NCBI GenBank assembly: GCA_016874795.1
Contig: VGTG01000008.1
Span: 1-64,000, forward strand
Direction of reading: 5' to 3'
Length of the DNA: 64,000 nt
From: Deltaproteobacteria bacterium
GTDB taxonomy: Bacteria > Desulfobacterota > Binatia > UBA12015
The translations under genes and the position numbers were made by a program. Below, one piece after another: positions 42,163 through 51,501 of this stretch (within the stretch, counting starts at the first letter, position 1; every line of letters starts with the position of its first letter). The notes below the pieces were generated by a model. It was not told the DNA's origin. It made no database searches and worked only from the letters and a program-made list of their open reading frames with translations.

Positions 42163-44631
42163 TCAGGCGTGGACGGCGCTGCGATCCGGGATCGGGAGAC
42201 CTTCCCGAGCGAGCCGCTCGCGCGCCGCGTCGCGACGCTTCAGCAGGAACTTTGGCCGCATCACCTTCACGAGCGCCGGCACGACGATCAGACCGCCGAT
42301 CGTGTTGAAGAGCATCAGCAGCGATAGCAGGAGGCCCATCTCCGCCTGGAACTTCAGGCTCGAGAACCACCAGAAGATCGTCGCGGCGAACATCGTGCTC
42401 GCGGTGAAGATGATGGCGCGACCCGTCGTCGCCGTCGCGTAGTCCACGGCGTCGTCGACGTCGAGCCCTTCGTCGAACGTATCGAGCATTCGACTGAAGT
42501 GGTAGATGCCGTAGTCGACGCCCGCGCCGGCGCCCGCCGCGGCGACAGGCAGCGAGTTGACGTTCAAGTCGATCCTCCAGAGCACCATCACCATCTCGCA
42601 CATGAACTGTGCGCCGACGACGGGGATCATCAGGAGGAAGGTCGCCACGAGGGAGCCGTAGGTCAGATAGAGGCACGCGGCGACGACGGAAAAGACGATG
42701 CCGAGAGTCGTCCAGTAGGATTGCTCGACCTTCTCGTTCACCGCCGCGAGGATGCCGAACATGCCACCCGCCAGGCGGAACTTGAGGTTGCACTCCTTAC
42801 CCTCGGCGAGCGCCGCACTCTTCGTCGCGGGGTCGTCGGAGCAAGCCTGGTTCCCGGCGACCGTGGCCTTCGCGAAACCGTTCGCTTGTTCGATGGCGTG
42901 CGTGATCATCGCGTTCGAATGGCCACGGAAGAGAGTCACGACCGTCCCGAACTGGGAAGACGGGTCGATGAAGCGGTCGAGGTCACCCGCTTGGCCGCTC
43001 TGCGTGAACGCGTAGAAGAGCTGCGCGATGTCCTTGGGCTTCTCCGGGATGTAGCCCCACTTCGGATCGCCTTCGCGATACAGCCGAGCGAGCTGCTTGA
43101 TGATGTTGACGACCGAGACGGAGAGAGCCGCGCCTTCGACGCGCTCCATCTCCATGCCGTACTCCTCCATCAGCTCGAGCGGCTCCTTGGTCTTGATGTT
43201 GTCCGGCTTCTGCGTGTCGGCGATCGCGATGAGCTGGTTTCCGCCGAGGAACTTCGTGTCGATGATGTCGTACGCGACGTTGTACGGGTGATCCGGGAAG
43301 AGCAGAGCCGCTCCCGGGCTCATGTCGCCGACCTTCAGCGTCCGTCCGATCAGGAAGGAGGTCGCGAAAATGATGACGGAGACCACGATCACGACCCAGC
43401 GCCGGTAGCCCTCGCTCGACCAGATCGTGAAGTCGGTGACCGCCTTGTAGAAGCGCTCCGAGAGGCGGTGCGAGATGTCTTCGTCCGTCTGCTCAGGCGG
43501 CGGGTTGATGTACTTCAGGATGATCGGGTGCAGCGTCACGACGCTGATGAAGATCGAGATGATCCAGAAGCTCGCGAACACCGCGACCTTCTGGATCAGC
43601 GGGATCGGCGCGATCGCGACGAGCAGGATGCCGAGACCGTCGGTCACGATCGCGGCGATCGCCGGCGGGAAGAGCGCGCTATAGGAGACGACGATCGCCT
43701 GATCCTTGTCGTGCAGGCGGTGGTACTCCTCGTGGTAGCGATCCATCGACTGGACCGAGTGGCTGATCGTCCGCGCGGTCAGGAAGATCGGGATCACCAT
43801 CACCAGCGGGTCGAGGTTGAAGCCGAGCAGCTGGCCGAAGCCGATGCCCCAGATGCTCGACAGGATGGCCGAGAACATCGGCACCCAGATGCCCGTCCAT
43901 GTTCGGAAGTAGATCCACAGCAGGATGGAAATCGTCGCGAACGTCAGCGCGAAGACGTAGAGGACCTGCGGCGCGTACCGCAGCACCGAGGTGAAGAGGT
44001 ACGGGAAGCCGGTGAACATGATGTCGTGGTTCGCATCGTCCTCGGCGGCTTTCAGGTCTTCGAGCCGTTGGTACAGGTACTGGAAGTCGAGGTCTTCCTC
44101 CCAGAATCCCGCCGTGACGAGCGCGGCGGTGTCGTCCTCGGCGACGTGCACGCCGTGGATGCCCTTCGTGGAGTACACGGCGAAGCGCACTCGCTCGGCG
44201 TCCTCCTGTGTTTGAGGAACACCGGGGTAGTAGACCTCTCGGATCTGCACCGCGCCGCGGAAGGTGCTGATGCTCTTCATCTTCGGCGAGGAGATGGAGA
44301 GGATCTGGTACGGCACGACGCCCTTGGTCTCGATGATGAACTTGGTGACGCGGTCGATCTTCTGAAGCGTCGCCGGGTTGTAGATGTCGCCGTCTTTGGC
44401 CTTGACGACGACCTGCAGCACGTTCGCGGATCCGAACATGCGCCGGAACTCGTTGTAGATCTTGATGTACTCGTGATTGCGCGGATAGAAATCGAAGAAG
44501 TCGGTGTGGAGCTTGAGGGTCCGCATCTGCCAGCAGAAGAACACCGTGATCAGCGCGACGAGGATGAGGATGCCTCTGCGATACTTCAGCAGGAAGCGAA
44601 GGTAGAGCTCGATCACTCGCATCGGGATCAT
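42163..44631 (-). CDS. RND superfamily (MMPL/HpnN-like) transporter
   Basis: The 822-residue protein has the twelve-helix RND plan in two halves: TM1 (YRRGILILVALITVFFCWQ), a periplasmic loop, a block of five helices, another loop beginning MSPGAALLFPDHPYNVAY, and a second block (VVAACLYLTYGSLVATFLLM ... GAGVDYGIYHFSR). This corresponds to the stand-alone MMPL/HpnN-like exporters of lipids, hopanoids or sterols, not to drug pumps with adaptors. The paired aspartate GVDYG in the second block fits proton coupling. No adaptor gene adjoins. It follows the CoA-transferase gene after 215 bp, and that gap shows no convincing promoter. Confidence 0.9.
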   Translation of the reverse strand: MIPMRVIELYLRFLLKYRRGILILVALITVFFCWQMRTLKLHTDFFDFYPRNHEYIKIYNEFRRMFGSANVLQVVVKAKDGDIYNPATLQKIDRVTKFIIETKGVVPYQILSISSPKMKSISTFRGAVQIREVYYPGVPQTQEDAERVRFAVYSTKGIHGVHVAEDDTAALVTAGFWEEDLDFQYLYQRLEDLKAAEDDANHDIMFTGFPYLFTSVLRYAPQVLYVFALTFATISILLWIYFRTWTGIWVPMFSAILSSIWGIGFGQLLGFNLDPLVMVIPIFLTARTISHSVQSMDRYHEEYHRLHDKDQAIVVSYSALFPPAIAAIVTDGLGILLVAIAPIPLIQKVAVFASFWIISIFISVVTLHPIILKYINPPPEQTDEDISHRLSERFYKAVTDFTIWSSEGYRRWVVIVVSVIIFATSFLIGRTLKVGDMSPGAALLFPDHPYNVAYDIIDTKFLGGNQLIAIADTQKPDNIKTKEPLELMEEYGMEMERVEGAALSVSVVNIIKQLARLYREGDPKWGYIPEKPKDIAQLFYAFTQSGQAGDLDRFIDPSSQFGTVVTLFRGHSNAMITHAIEQANGFAKATVAGNQACSDDPATKSAALAEGKECNLKFRLAGGMFGILAAVNEKVEQSYWTTLGIVFSVVAACLYLTYGSLVATFLLMIPVVGAQFMCEMVMVLWRIDLNVNSLPVAAAGAGAGVDYGIYHFSRMLDTFDEGLDVDDAVDYATATTGRAIIFTASTMFAATIFWWFSSLKFQAEMGLLLSLLMLFNTIGGLIVVPALVKVMRPKFLLKRRDAARERLAREGLPIPDRSAVHA

Positions 44632-44846
44632 GAAAATTCTCCTCGCGGCAGCCCGTCAGAGGCGGGTGCGTCGTGGTGGAGGAACTCCACGCGAGCTCCG
44701 GCCGCACATGGAGTCCGCAATCGCGAAAGCATGACAGTCAATCGGAGAAGTGCCGAGGTCGTCTCGTGGGACGAAGCGTTTGCAAAGGCCTGCTCGGCCA
44801 CCTCCTTGTGGCGTTTCCTTGCATTTTGCCTCGTCCGCGTCCAGCC

Positions 44847-46094
44847 CTACGCGGCTTCCGAAACGCCGATCACCCCGCGCGAGCGGAGACCCGCGACGTC
44901 CTCGTCGGTGAGCCCGAGCTCCTGCCGGAGCACCTCGTCCGTGTGCTGTCCGAGAGTTGGCCAGCGGCGTGAGGGTTGCTCCTCCATCGCCGAAAGCTTG
45001 ATCGGATTCCCGACGACGAGTAGGGGCTCGCCCGCATCCGGCCGAGGGATGCGCAGGAGCATGTTGTGGCTCTCGACGTGCGGATCGCGCTTCAGATCCT
45101 CCGTGTCGAAGCAGGGGCCGGCCGCGATGCCGTGCCGCGCCAGCTCGGTCGCGGCCTCGAGCTTCGTCTTCGATGAGGCCCACGCCTCGATGGCGGGGCG
45201 GACGACCGCCTCGAGGTTCTCTCGCCACCCTTCGCGGCTGGCGAAGCGCGGGTCGTCCCGCCATTCGGGGTGACCGACCGCGTCGGCGAGCGTGGCGAGG
45301 TGATGCTCGCGCACGGCTTGCACGACGAAGTAGCCGTCACGGGCGGCGAAGCCGTCGAAGATGCCGGGCGTCTTCCGTTGCCCGCGGACGCCCATCGACC
45401 AGAAGCACGGCGCGATGTCGGCCATCGCGATCATCGCGTCGAACATCGCGACGTCGACGTACTGGCCGCGTCCCGTGCGGTCCCGCTCCCGGAGGGCGGC
45501 AAGGAGCCCGATCGTCGCATAGAGCGCGCTGCCGATGTCGCCGAGCGCGCCCGCGGGGCCGATCGTCGGCGGCTGCCCGGGCGCGCGCCGGTACTCGTAC
45601 AATCCGCCCATCGCTTCGGCGATCGGCGCGTAGGCGGCCCACGAGCCGTACGGCGAATCGAGGAGATTCCCGAAGCCCGAGACCGAGACGTACACGAGCC
45701 CGGGATGGAGCGGTGCGAGGTCCTCGTAGGCGAGCCCGAGCCGCTTCATCACGCCCGGCTTGAAGTTCTCGCCGACCACGTCGAACCGGGGCACGAGCTT
45801 CTTCAGGAGCGCTGCGCCGTCGGGATGCTTCAGATCGATCCCGAGGCTCCGCTTGTTCAACGAGTTCCGGAGATACGTCGCGCCCACCCGTCGGCCGTCG
45901 ACGTCGGTGACCGCCGGAAGGGAGCCTCTGCCCGAGTCTCCGGTCACCGGATGCTCGACCTTCACGACGTCGGCTCCCAGGTGGGCGAGGAGCTGTGTCG
46001 CGTAGGGTAGGGCCTGCATCTGCTCGACGGCGAGGATGCGGACGCCCGCAAGCGGCCCGCTCGTCGTGCGCTCGGACGGGTTCGCGTCGTTCAT
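44847..46094 (-). CDS. Class III acyl-CoA transferase (CaiB/BaiF family)
   Basis: The 415-residue enzyme moves CoA between carboxylic acids. It opens LAGVRILAVEQMQALPYATQLLAHLGADVVKVEHP (cited only as the family start), and the catalytic aspartate is D219 in VAMFDAMIAM. An ATG at 46094 with GAAGGAGAC is clearly the start; an upstream in-frame start would overlap the divergent gene region. Together with the alcohol dehydrogenase and CMD protein this suggests degradation of organic acids or aromatics, but the substrate is unknown. Confidence 0.92.
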   Translation of the reverse strand: MNDANPSERTTSGPLAGVRILAVEQMQALPYATQLLAHLGADVVKVEHPVTGDSGRGSLPAVTDVDGRRVGATYLRNSLNKRSLGIDLKHPDGAALLKKLVPRFDVVGENFKPGVMKRLGLAYEDLAPLHPGLVYVSVSGFGNLLDSPYGSWAAYAPIAEAMGGLYEYRRAPGQPPTIGPAGALGDIGSALYATIGLLAALRERDRTGRGQYVDVAMFDAMIAMADIAPCFWSMGVRGQRKTPGIFDGFAARDGYFVVQAVREHHLATLADAVGHPEWRDDPRFASREGWRENLEAVVRPAIEAWASSKTKLEAATELARHGIAAGPCFDTEDLKRDPHVESHNMLLRIPRPDAGEPLLVVGNPIKLSAMEEQPSRRWPTLGQHTDEVLRQELGLTDEDVAGLRSRGVIGVSEAA

Positions 46095-46201
46095 CGGAAG
46101 GTCTCCTTCGGCCGCGGACGGGCGGCCCACGGCCCCGATTAGCGCCCCGTGTGCGGATTTGCGATGGTTCGCCGTGGCTCCGGCCGGAGCCTCGTGCCGC
46201 C

Positions 46202-46927
46202 GTGAGACGCGATCATCGACCCTATTGGATGGTGCGGGCTTCGCTCGCTCTGGAGCGTGCGTACACGCGCCATTTCCTTCGCCCGCAGCTCGAGCATCTC
46301 GGCGAGGGAGCGACGGTGCGGAAGCCGTGGTACGTGCGCCTCGACGGCGGCGACATCCGCATCGGCCGCTTCACGCAGATCGTCGGCGCGTGGGGACGCC
46401 CCGTGGAGATCTGCACGTTCTCGAACGGCGAGCGGAGCGGTGAGATCCGCATCGGCGATCACTGCCTGATCTCGCCGGGTGCGCGCATCTCGGCGGCAAC
46501 GCGGATCGAGATCGGGGACGACTCGATGCTCGCCGCGGGCGTCTACTTGACGGACGCCGATTGGCACGACGTACACGACCGCACGCGCTCGCCCGGTCGC
46601 TCGGCGCCGATCGTGCTCGAGCGGAACGTCTGGATCGGCGACGGCGTGATCGTCTGCAAGGGTGTGCGGATCGGCGAGAACAGCGTCATCGGCGCGGGCT
46701 CGGTCGTCGTCGGCGACGTCGCTCCGAACGCGATCGCCGCCGGCAATCCGGCGCGCGTCGTGCGCGAGCTGCAGGCCGACGAGCGCCTCGTCACGCGCGC
46801 GACGCTCTTCCGCGAGACGCCGCGCGAGATGGAAGCGCGAAACGCGTTCCTCCGCTTCTACGTCCTCTGCGGCAACACCTTCGCCGGCTGGCTCCGCGCC
46901 CGCCTCTTCCCCCGCACGACCGACTAG
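46202..46927 (+). CDS. Hexapeptide-repeat (left-handed beta-helix) acyltransferase
   Basis: The 241-residue product has repeated hexapeptides forming a left-handed beta-helix (IRIGDHCLISPGARISAA, VWIGDGVIVCKGVRIGENSV, VIGAGSVVVGDV) and the terminal IAAGNPARVV of CatB/maa-type acetyltransferases, with a histidine in DADWHDVHDR as catalytic candidate. GTG start at 46202 (RRDHRPYW) gives the N-terminus I associate with this subgroup. Acceptor unknown, possibly a surface polysaccharide. Its TAG starts the long inverted repeat at 46927. Confidence 0.87.
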   Translation: MRRDHRPYWMVRASLALERAYTRHFLRPQLEHLGEGATVRKPWYVRLDGGDIRIGRFTQIVGAWGRPVEICTFSNGERSGEIRIGDHCLISPGARISAATRIEIGDDSMLAAGVYLTDADWHDVHDRTRSPGRSAPIVLERNVWIGDGVIVCKGVRIGENSVIGAGSVVVGDVAPNAIAAGNPARVVRELQADERLVTRATLFRETPREMEARNAFLRFYVLCGNTFAGWLRARLFPRTTD

Positions 46928-47009
46928 GGGGTCCGGTTCGTTACGCCGTATCTGCACCCAGGCTCGAATTGAGCCTGGGTGCAGATACGGCGTAACGAAC
47001 CGGACCCCC
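46927..47009. repeat. Perfect 39-bp inverted repeat with 5-bp loop
   Basis: Left arm 46927-46965, loop GAATT, right arm 46971-47009, no mismatch seen. It begins GGGGGTCCGGTTCGTTACGC and occupies the whole space between the stops of two convergent genes, touching the last base of one stop and ending one base before the other. It would make an extremely stable hairpin in both transcripts, so it can act as a bidirectional terminator. The arms look more like a mobile palindromic repeat than an evolved terminator; no T-tract. Confidence 0.92.
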
Positions 47010-47564
47010 TCAACTCATGTTGCGGACGAGGCGGTCGCCTTGGGCGGGCTCGACCTCGATGCCGGTCACCTCCATCACGCGCGCCATCAGCATGTAGAAG
47101 CCGATCGCGATCGTCAGCTCGACGACCTCGCGCGACGAAAGATGCTGCTCGAGCGCCTGCAGTGCCTGGTCGGACGGCCGCACGTCCTTCACGACCTCGT
47201 CCGTGAAGGTGAGAACGGCGCGCTCCTTTCCGTCGAAGCACGCGGCGGAGACGTCGCCGCGCTCGAGCGCGTCCACCTGCGCCTGCGTGCAACCCGTCTG
47301 CAGCGCGATCGGCACGTGCTGCACCCACTCGTACGGTGCCTTGGACAGATGGGCGACGCGGAGGATCGCGAGCTCGCGGAGGTTTCCCGCGAGGTCCTGG
47401 CGAGCGAGGATCGTGCCGCCGAGGCGCAGGAGCGGCTCGACGTTCCGCTCCGCGTGGAGCAGGATCCGGAAGACGTTCAGCTTGATCGGCAGGCCTTCCC
47501 AGATCTTGCGGATCCGCTCGTGCGCCTCGTCGAGATCGGGATACGGAATGCGCGGCATGGGCAC
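47010..47564 (-). CDS. Carboxymuconolactone decarboxylase (AhpD-like) family protein
   Basis: The 184-residue all-helical protein has the CMD/AhpD core: LRELAILRVAHLSKAPYEW followed by VQHVPIALQTGCTQAQVDAL and RAVLTFTDEVVKD. The CXXC of AhpD peroxidases is missing (only one cysteine at the GCT position), so it belongs to the decarboxylase/halidase-like branch, of unknown reaction. GTG at 47564 or ATG two codons later. It is divergent from the alcohol dehydrogenase gene. Confidence 0.85.
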   Translation of the reverse strand: MPMPRIPYPDLDEAHERIRKIWEGLPIKLNVFRILLHAERNVEPLLRLGGTILARQDLAGNLRELAILRVAHLSKAPYEWVQHVPIALQTGCTQAQVDALERGDVSAACFDGKERAVLTFTDEVVKDVRPSDQALQALEQHLSSREVVELTIAIGFYMLMARVMEVTGIEVEPAQGDRLVRNMS

Positions 47565-47646
47565 GTCCTAGCACGGGTCCGCGGCCCGGCCACCACCCCT
47601 TTGCGCCGCATCACCCCTATGCTTTGCTGCCGCCCGAATCCCCCAG

Positions 47647-47673
47647 GGGGACCGTCCCCGTTTTCGCGAAAAC
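47647..47673. promoter_or_regulatory. Two adjacent palindromes in the CMD/alcohol dehydrogenase gap
   Basis: GGGGAC-C-GTCCCC (47647-47659) is followed directly by GTTTTCGCGAAAAC (47660-47673), both perfect palindromes, 6 bp before the dehydrogenase ribosome site. They lie in the 124-bp divergent region and could be operators, or part of a dispersed palindromic repeat. Confidence 0.4.
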
Positions 47674-47688
47674 CACCGAGGAGTGACG

Positions 47689-48762
47689 ATGAAAGCTGCG
47701 CTGCTGAGGGAGTTGAACGCGGACCTCGAGATCCGCGACGACGTCGGTCTGGTCGACCTGGGCCCGGGTCAGGTCCACGTCAAGCTCGTGTCGAGCGGCG
47801 TCTGTCACTCCGACCTGTCGGCGCAGAACGGGACGATCCCGTCCGGCACGCCGGTGGTCCTCGGTCACGAAGGAGCGGGCGTCATTCAGGAGGTCGGGCC
47901 GGGCGTCGACGGCGTCAAGGCGGGCGACCACGTGATCGTCTCCTTCACGCCGGCGTGCCGGAAGTGCCGCGCGTGTCTCCGAGGACAGTCGAACCTCTGC
48001 GAGATGATGGGTCAGATGGCGACGTCCGCGAACTTCGTCATCGGTGGCAACCGCGTCGCCGGATTCTGTGGTTGCGGAACCTTCTCGCAGGAGATGATCG
48101 TCCCCGAGGCAGCCGTCGTGAAGGTCGACGACGACATCCCGCTCGACATCGTCTCGCTGATCGGCTGCGGTGTGATGACCGGCGTCGGCGCCGCGATCAA
48201 CACCGCGGACATCCGTCCGGGCACCTCGGTCGTCGTCTTCGGTGCGGGCGGCGTCGGCATCGCGGCGATCCAGGGCGCGCGCATCGCCGGTGCGGCGGAG
48301 ATCGTCGCCGTCGACAAGGTCGAATCGAAGCTCGAGATGGCGAAGCGCTTCGGCGCGACGCATGCGGTGAAGCCGGAAGACCTCCCGGGCGTGCAGCAGG
48401 AGGTGACGCGCGGAGAGGGCTTCGACTACGCGCTCGAGTGCATCGGCAACCCGAACACGATCCGCGCGACCTTCGACGCGGCTCGCCGCGGCGGGACGGC
48501 GGTCATCGTCGGCGTCGGCCGCCTGACGGAGGTCGTCCAGTTCAGCGCCTTCGAGCTCTTCTTCCACGAGAAGAACCTGAAGGGATCGATGTACGGCAGC
48601 GCGAACGTGCGCGTCGACTTCGACCGCCTCCTCCGCCTCTGGCGGCAGGGCAAGCTCGACCTCGAGGGAATGATCAGCCGCCGCATCAAGGTCGACGACG
48701 TGAACGGAGCGTTCCGCGCCATGCAGGCCGGAGAGGTCATCCGCTCCGTCATTGAATTCTAA
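47689..48762 (+). CDS. Zinc-dependent alcohol dehydrogenase (class III-like)
   Basis: The 357-residue MDR enzyme has catalytic-zinc residues in SGVCHSD and GHEGAGV, a four-cysteine structural zinc lobe (ACRKCRACLRGQSNLC), and the Rossmann motif VFGAGGVGIAAIQGA with an acidic VDK following, indicating NAD(H) preference. It resembles long-chain/aryl alcohol or S-hydroxymethyl-type dehydrogenases; substrate unknown. ATG at 47689 sits 4-5 bp after GAGGAG; a GTG two codons earlier overlaps that site and is less likely. Its 3' end overlaps the antisense YCII remnant by 14 bp. Confidence 0.93.
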   Translation: MKAALLRELNADLEIRDDVGLVDLGPGQVHVKLVSSGVCHSDLSAQNGTIPSGTPVVLGHEGAGVIQEVGPGVDGVKAGDHVIVSFTPACRKCRACLRGQSNLCEMMGQMATSANFVIGGNRVAGFCGCGTFSQEMIVPEAAVVKVDDDIPLDIVSLIGCGVMTGVGAAINTADIRPGTSVVVFGAGGVGIAAIQGARIAGAAEIVAVDKVESKLEMAKRFGATHAVKPEDLPGVQQEVTRGEGFDYALECIGNPNTIRATFDAARRGGTAVIVGVGRLTEVVQFSAFELFFHEKNLKGSMYGSANVRVDFDRLLRLWRQGKLDLEGMISRRIKVDDVNGAFRAMQAGEVIRSVIEF

Positions 48763-48910
48763 CGAGGGGCACACGCCCCTCGAGCAGGTGACCGCTCCGC
48801 TGCAGGTCCTGGCCGAGCGGCCGGCAGTCGCGACCGATCGCGGCCATCTCGACCGCGGTCCGGGCCTCGAGCTTCTTCTCGTCGTAGTAGGCCAGGCAGA
48901 GGTACTTCAC
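48749..48910 (-). pseudogene. Truncated YCII/DGPF-family protein gene
   Basis: A good ribosome site (AAAGGAG) and GTG at 48910 lead into KYLCLAYYDEKKLEA and then LGQDLQRSGHLLEG, which is the start of YCII-related DGPF proteins (normally about 110-120 residues). Similarity ends at the SGH segment and the frame stops after 53 residues, inside a GAGGGG-CACAC-GCCCCTC hairpin (48763-48783 area) at the end of the alcohol dehydrogenase gene. I read it as a 3'-truncated remnant. Confidence 0.6.
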
Positions 48911-48972
48911 GGGCGCGTCTCCTTTCTGTCCCTGGTCGACCGGGGACGAGCGAAATCGACGCGCGCCCGAGG

Positions 48973-51501
48973 TCAGGAATCGGCGAACGTCGGCGCCTGG
49001 CTCGCGCGCGTCGGCACGCCCCAGAGGCCCGAGCGGGAAGGCTCGCCGAGGCTCCACACGCGGAGGTGCAGGTCTTCGAGCAGCCGCGCGTCGTTCAGGA
49101 GCCGCGCGCGCTCGCGGCGGTCGAGGACGGCGGGACCGTTTCGGATCGCACGCTCCGCGAGCTCGCGGCGCGCTTCCTCGATCGGCGGCGCGAGCTGTCG
49201 CGGTCCGCGCAGGAGCGAGCGGTGGACCGCGTTCACGTACGGGTCGACGATCGCGCGGACGAAGCCGTCGCGGCTCTCGCCGTCGCCGTTCGCCTCGTGT
49301 CGCTTCCGCTCGAGCACGACGTCGAGGTTCCGCATCAGCTCGGGCGGCTTCACCTCCTCGGGAATGAGAAGGAGACCCATCCGCCGGAAGCCGACGCCCA
49401 CGCTCTGCCGGCTCGAGAGCACCGACAGCGGCACCGAGATCGCGAGCGCGCCGAGGACCGGCACGACCCACCAGAAGAAGTCCGAGTCGAGCCAGTAGAG
49501 CCCCGCGCCCCACGCGACCGCGACGAGCCCGTCGGGACCGTGCCGGCGTAGCGCGTTCCCCCAGGTCGTCTCGTCCTCGTGCCGCTGCTCCGTGCGCCAG
49601 GAAACGGTTCGTCGCGCCAGCACGAAGAGGACGAACTTCGTGTGGAACATCATGCGCACCGGGGCGAGAAGGCTCGAGAACACGATCTCGATCAGCACGC
49701 TCGCCCAGAGCCGGGAGAATCCGCCGAACTCCTTCCGCTGCGGGATCGCCCACAGGACCGCGAGCGCCTTCGGCAGGAACAGGATCAGCATCGTCGCGCT
49801 GAAGAGCGCCATCGCCCAGTCCGGATTCCACACCGGCCATTCGGGAAAGAGCGCACGTCCCTTCGGGAAGTAGTCGGGCTCGAAGAACACGGCGAGAGCC
49901 GCGTGCGCGGTGCCGAGCACGATGAACGTGAGCCACAGCAAGGCGGAGACGTACGACATCACGCCGTTCACGAAGAGCGTGCGGTGCGCGCCGTAGAAGC
50001 CGCGCGTCACGAGGAGGCGCAGGTGCTGGAGGTTTCCCTGGCACCAGCGGCGATCGCGCGCGAGCTCCTCGAGGAGCGAGTTCGGAGACTCCTCCCAGCT
50101 CCCGCCGACGTCGTAGGCGAGCCACACGGACCAGCCCGCGCGCGCGAGGAGCGCCGACTCGACGAAGTCGTGGCTCAGGATCTCACCGCCGAACGGCGGC
50201 TTCCCCGGAAGGCGCGGCAGCCCGCAGTGCTCCATGAACGGGGCGAGCCGGAAGATCGCATTGTGACCCCAGTACTGGCCGTCGCCGAGCTGCCAGAAGT
50301 GGAGGCCGGCCGCGAAGAGCGGACCGTAGAGCCCGCTTGCGAACTGCTGCGCACGTGCGAAGAGCGTCGCGCCGCGGACGACCCTCGGCGCCGTCTGGAT
50401 CAGGCCGACGTCGCTCCGCCGGTCCATCAGCCGCGCGAGACGGACGATCGTCTCGCCGTTGACGAGGCTGTCGGCGTCGAGGACGAACGCGTAGCTGTAG
50501 CGGGAGCCCCAGCGCCGGCAGAACTCGGCGACGTTGCCGTTCTTCCGCTTCGGGCGCGAGCGGCGGCGACGGTAGAAGATGCGGCCGGTGCCGCCGACGC
50601 GGCGGCAGAGCTCGGCCCACGCGGCTTCCTCTTCGATCCCCGTCTCCGGCGTCTTCGTGTCGCTCAGGATGAAGAAGTCGAACGCGCCCTGCGCGCCCGT
50701 CTTCGCGAGCGATTGGTAGATCACCTCGAGGCCGGCGAAGACGCGAGGCACGGACTCCTCGCAGATCGGCATGATGACCGCGGTCCGACCCTCGGGCGGA
50801 CCGGTCATCGGCTCGCCCTCCGTCTCGACGCGCGTGATCGACCAGCGATCGCCGCGCCGCAGGAGGACGAAGAAGCCCGCGACGGCGGTCCACATGCCGA
50901 CCGAGATCCAGCCGAAGAGGAGACCGAAGACGAGCGCCGTGATCACCTCGAGCGAGGGCCAGCCGCGATCCGGAAGCGTCTGGTACATGAAGCCCGCGGC
51001 GATGATCGTCGGGACGCTGACGAGGAGGCCGAGGAGCACGCGACGTCGCGAAGCGGTCTTGACCCAGACGCGCTTCCGCCGCTCGCGCCGGGCCTGCTCG
51101 CCGTCGTCTGCGGGATGGCCCTTGCCGTTTCGACGGCCGCCGTTCGCGAGGGGCGCGGGACGCATCGACTTGCGCTCGACCGGCGGTCCCGCCGGGGGAA
51201 TCCCGTTCCGGCAGACGCCCCCTTCCGACTCCGCGGCGAGCGTCTCGGTCAGCGCCTGGATCGTCTCGCCGACGGCACCGGTGTCGGGCTGCCAGCGGTT
51301 CCGGCCGAGAGCGCGCTCGACGGCGCGCTCGACCAGCTCGGTCCGCTCCTCGGGCCCGACGCCGCAGGCCTCGAGGTACGCCTCACCGCGGTCGAACGCC
51401 CCCTGCCAGTTCTGTCGCAGCCGCGCGAACGGCACGCGGACCGTGCCGTTCTCCCCCTCGGCGCCGTCCCCGGCCGCGGCGCCCTCGAGGTTCGCCGTCA
51501 T
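48973..51501 (-). CDS. opgH: Glucan biosynthesis glucosyltransferase H
   Basis: The 842-residue inner-membrane GT2 enzyme polymerises glucose from UDP-glucose into the beta-1,2 backbone of osmoregulated periplasmic glucans. A long cytoplasmic N-terminus (about 145 residues) precedes two helices, then the GT2 domain (VIMPICEE, FILSDTK, LDADS with the D-x-D, GHNAIF, SHDFVE, DRRWCQGN) and a block of five to six C-terminal helices. Length matches OpgH. Its ATG overlaps the opgG TGA by 4 bp. Confidence 0.95.
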   Translation of the reverse strand: MTANLEGAAAGDGAEGENGTVRVPFARLRQNWQGAFDRGEAYLEACGVGPEERTELVERAVERALGRNRWQPDTGAVGETIQALTETLAAESEGGVCRNGIPPAGPPVERKSMRPAPLANGGRRNGKGHPADDGEQARRERRKRVWVKTASRRRVLLGLLVSVPTIIAAGFMYQTLPDRGWPSLEVITALVFGLLFGWISVGMWTAVAGFFVLLRRGDRWSITRVETEGEPMTGPPEGRTAVIMPICEESVPRVFAGLEVIYQSLAKTGAQGAFDFFILSDTKTPETGIEEEAAWAELCRRVGGTGRIFYRRRRSRPKRKNGNVAEFCRRWGSRYSYAFVLDADSLVNGETIVRLARLMDRRSDVGLIQTAPRVVRGATLFARAQQFASGLYGPLFAAGLHFWQLGDGQYWGHNAIFRLAPFMEHCGLPRLPGKPPFGGEILSHDFVESALLARAGWSVWLAYDVGGSWEESPNSLLEELARDRRWCQGNLQHLRLLVTRGFYGAHRTLFVNGVMSYVSALLWLTFIVLGTAHAALAVFFEPDYFPKGRALFPEWPVWNPDWAMALFSATMLILFLPKALAVLWAIPQRKEFGGFSRLWASVLIEIVFSSLLAPVRMMFHTKFVLFVLARRTVSWRTEQRHEDETTWGNALRRHGPDGLVAVAWGAGLYWLDSDFFWWVVPVLGALAISVPLSVLSSRQSVGVGFRRMGLLLIPEEVKPPELMRNLDVVLERKRHEANGDGESRDGFVRAIVDPYVNAVHRSLLRGPRQLAPPIEEARRELAERAIRNGPAVLDRRERARLLNDARLLEDLHLRVWSLGEPSRSGLWGVPTRASQAPTFADS

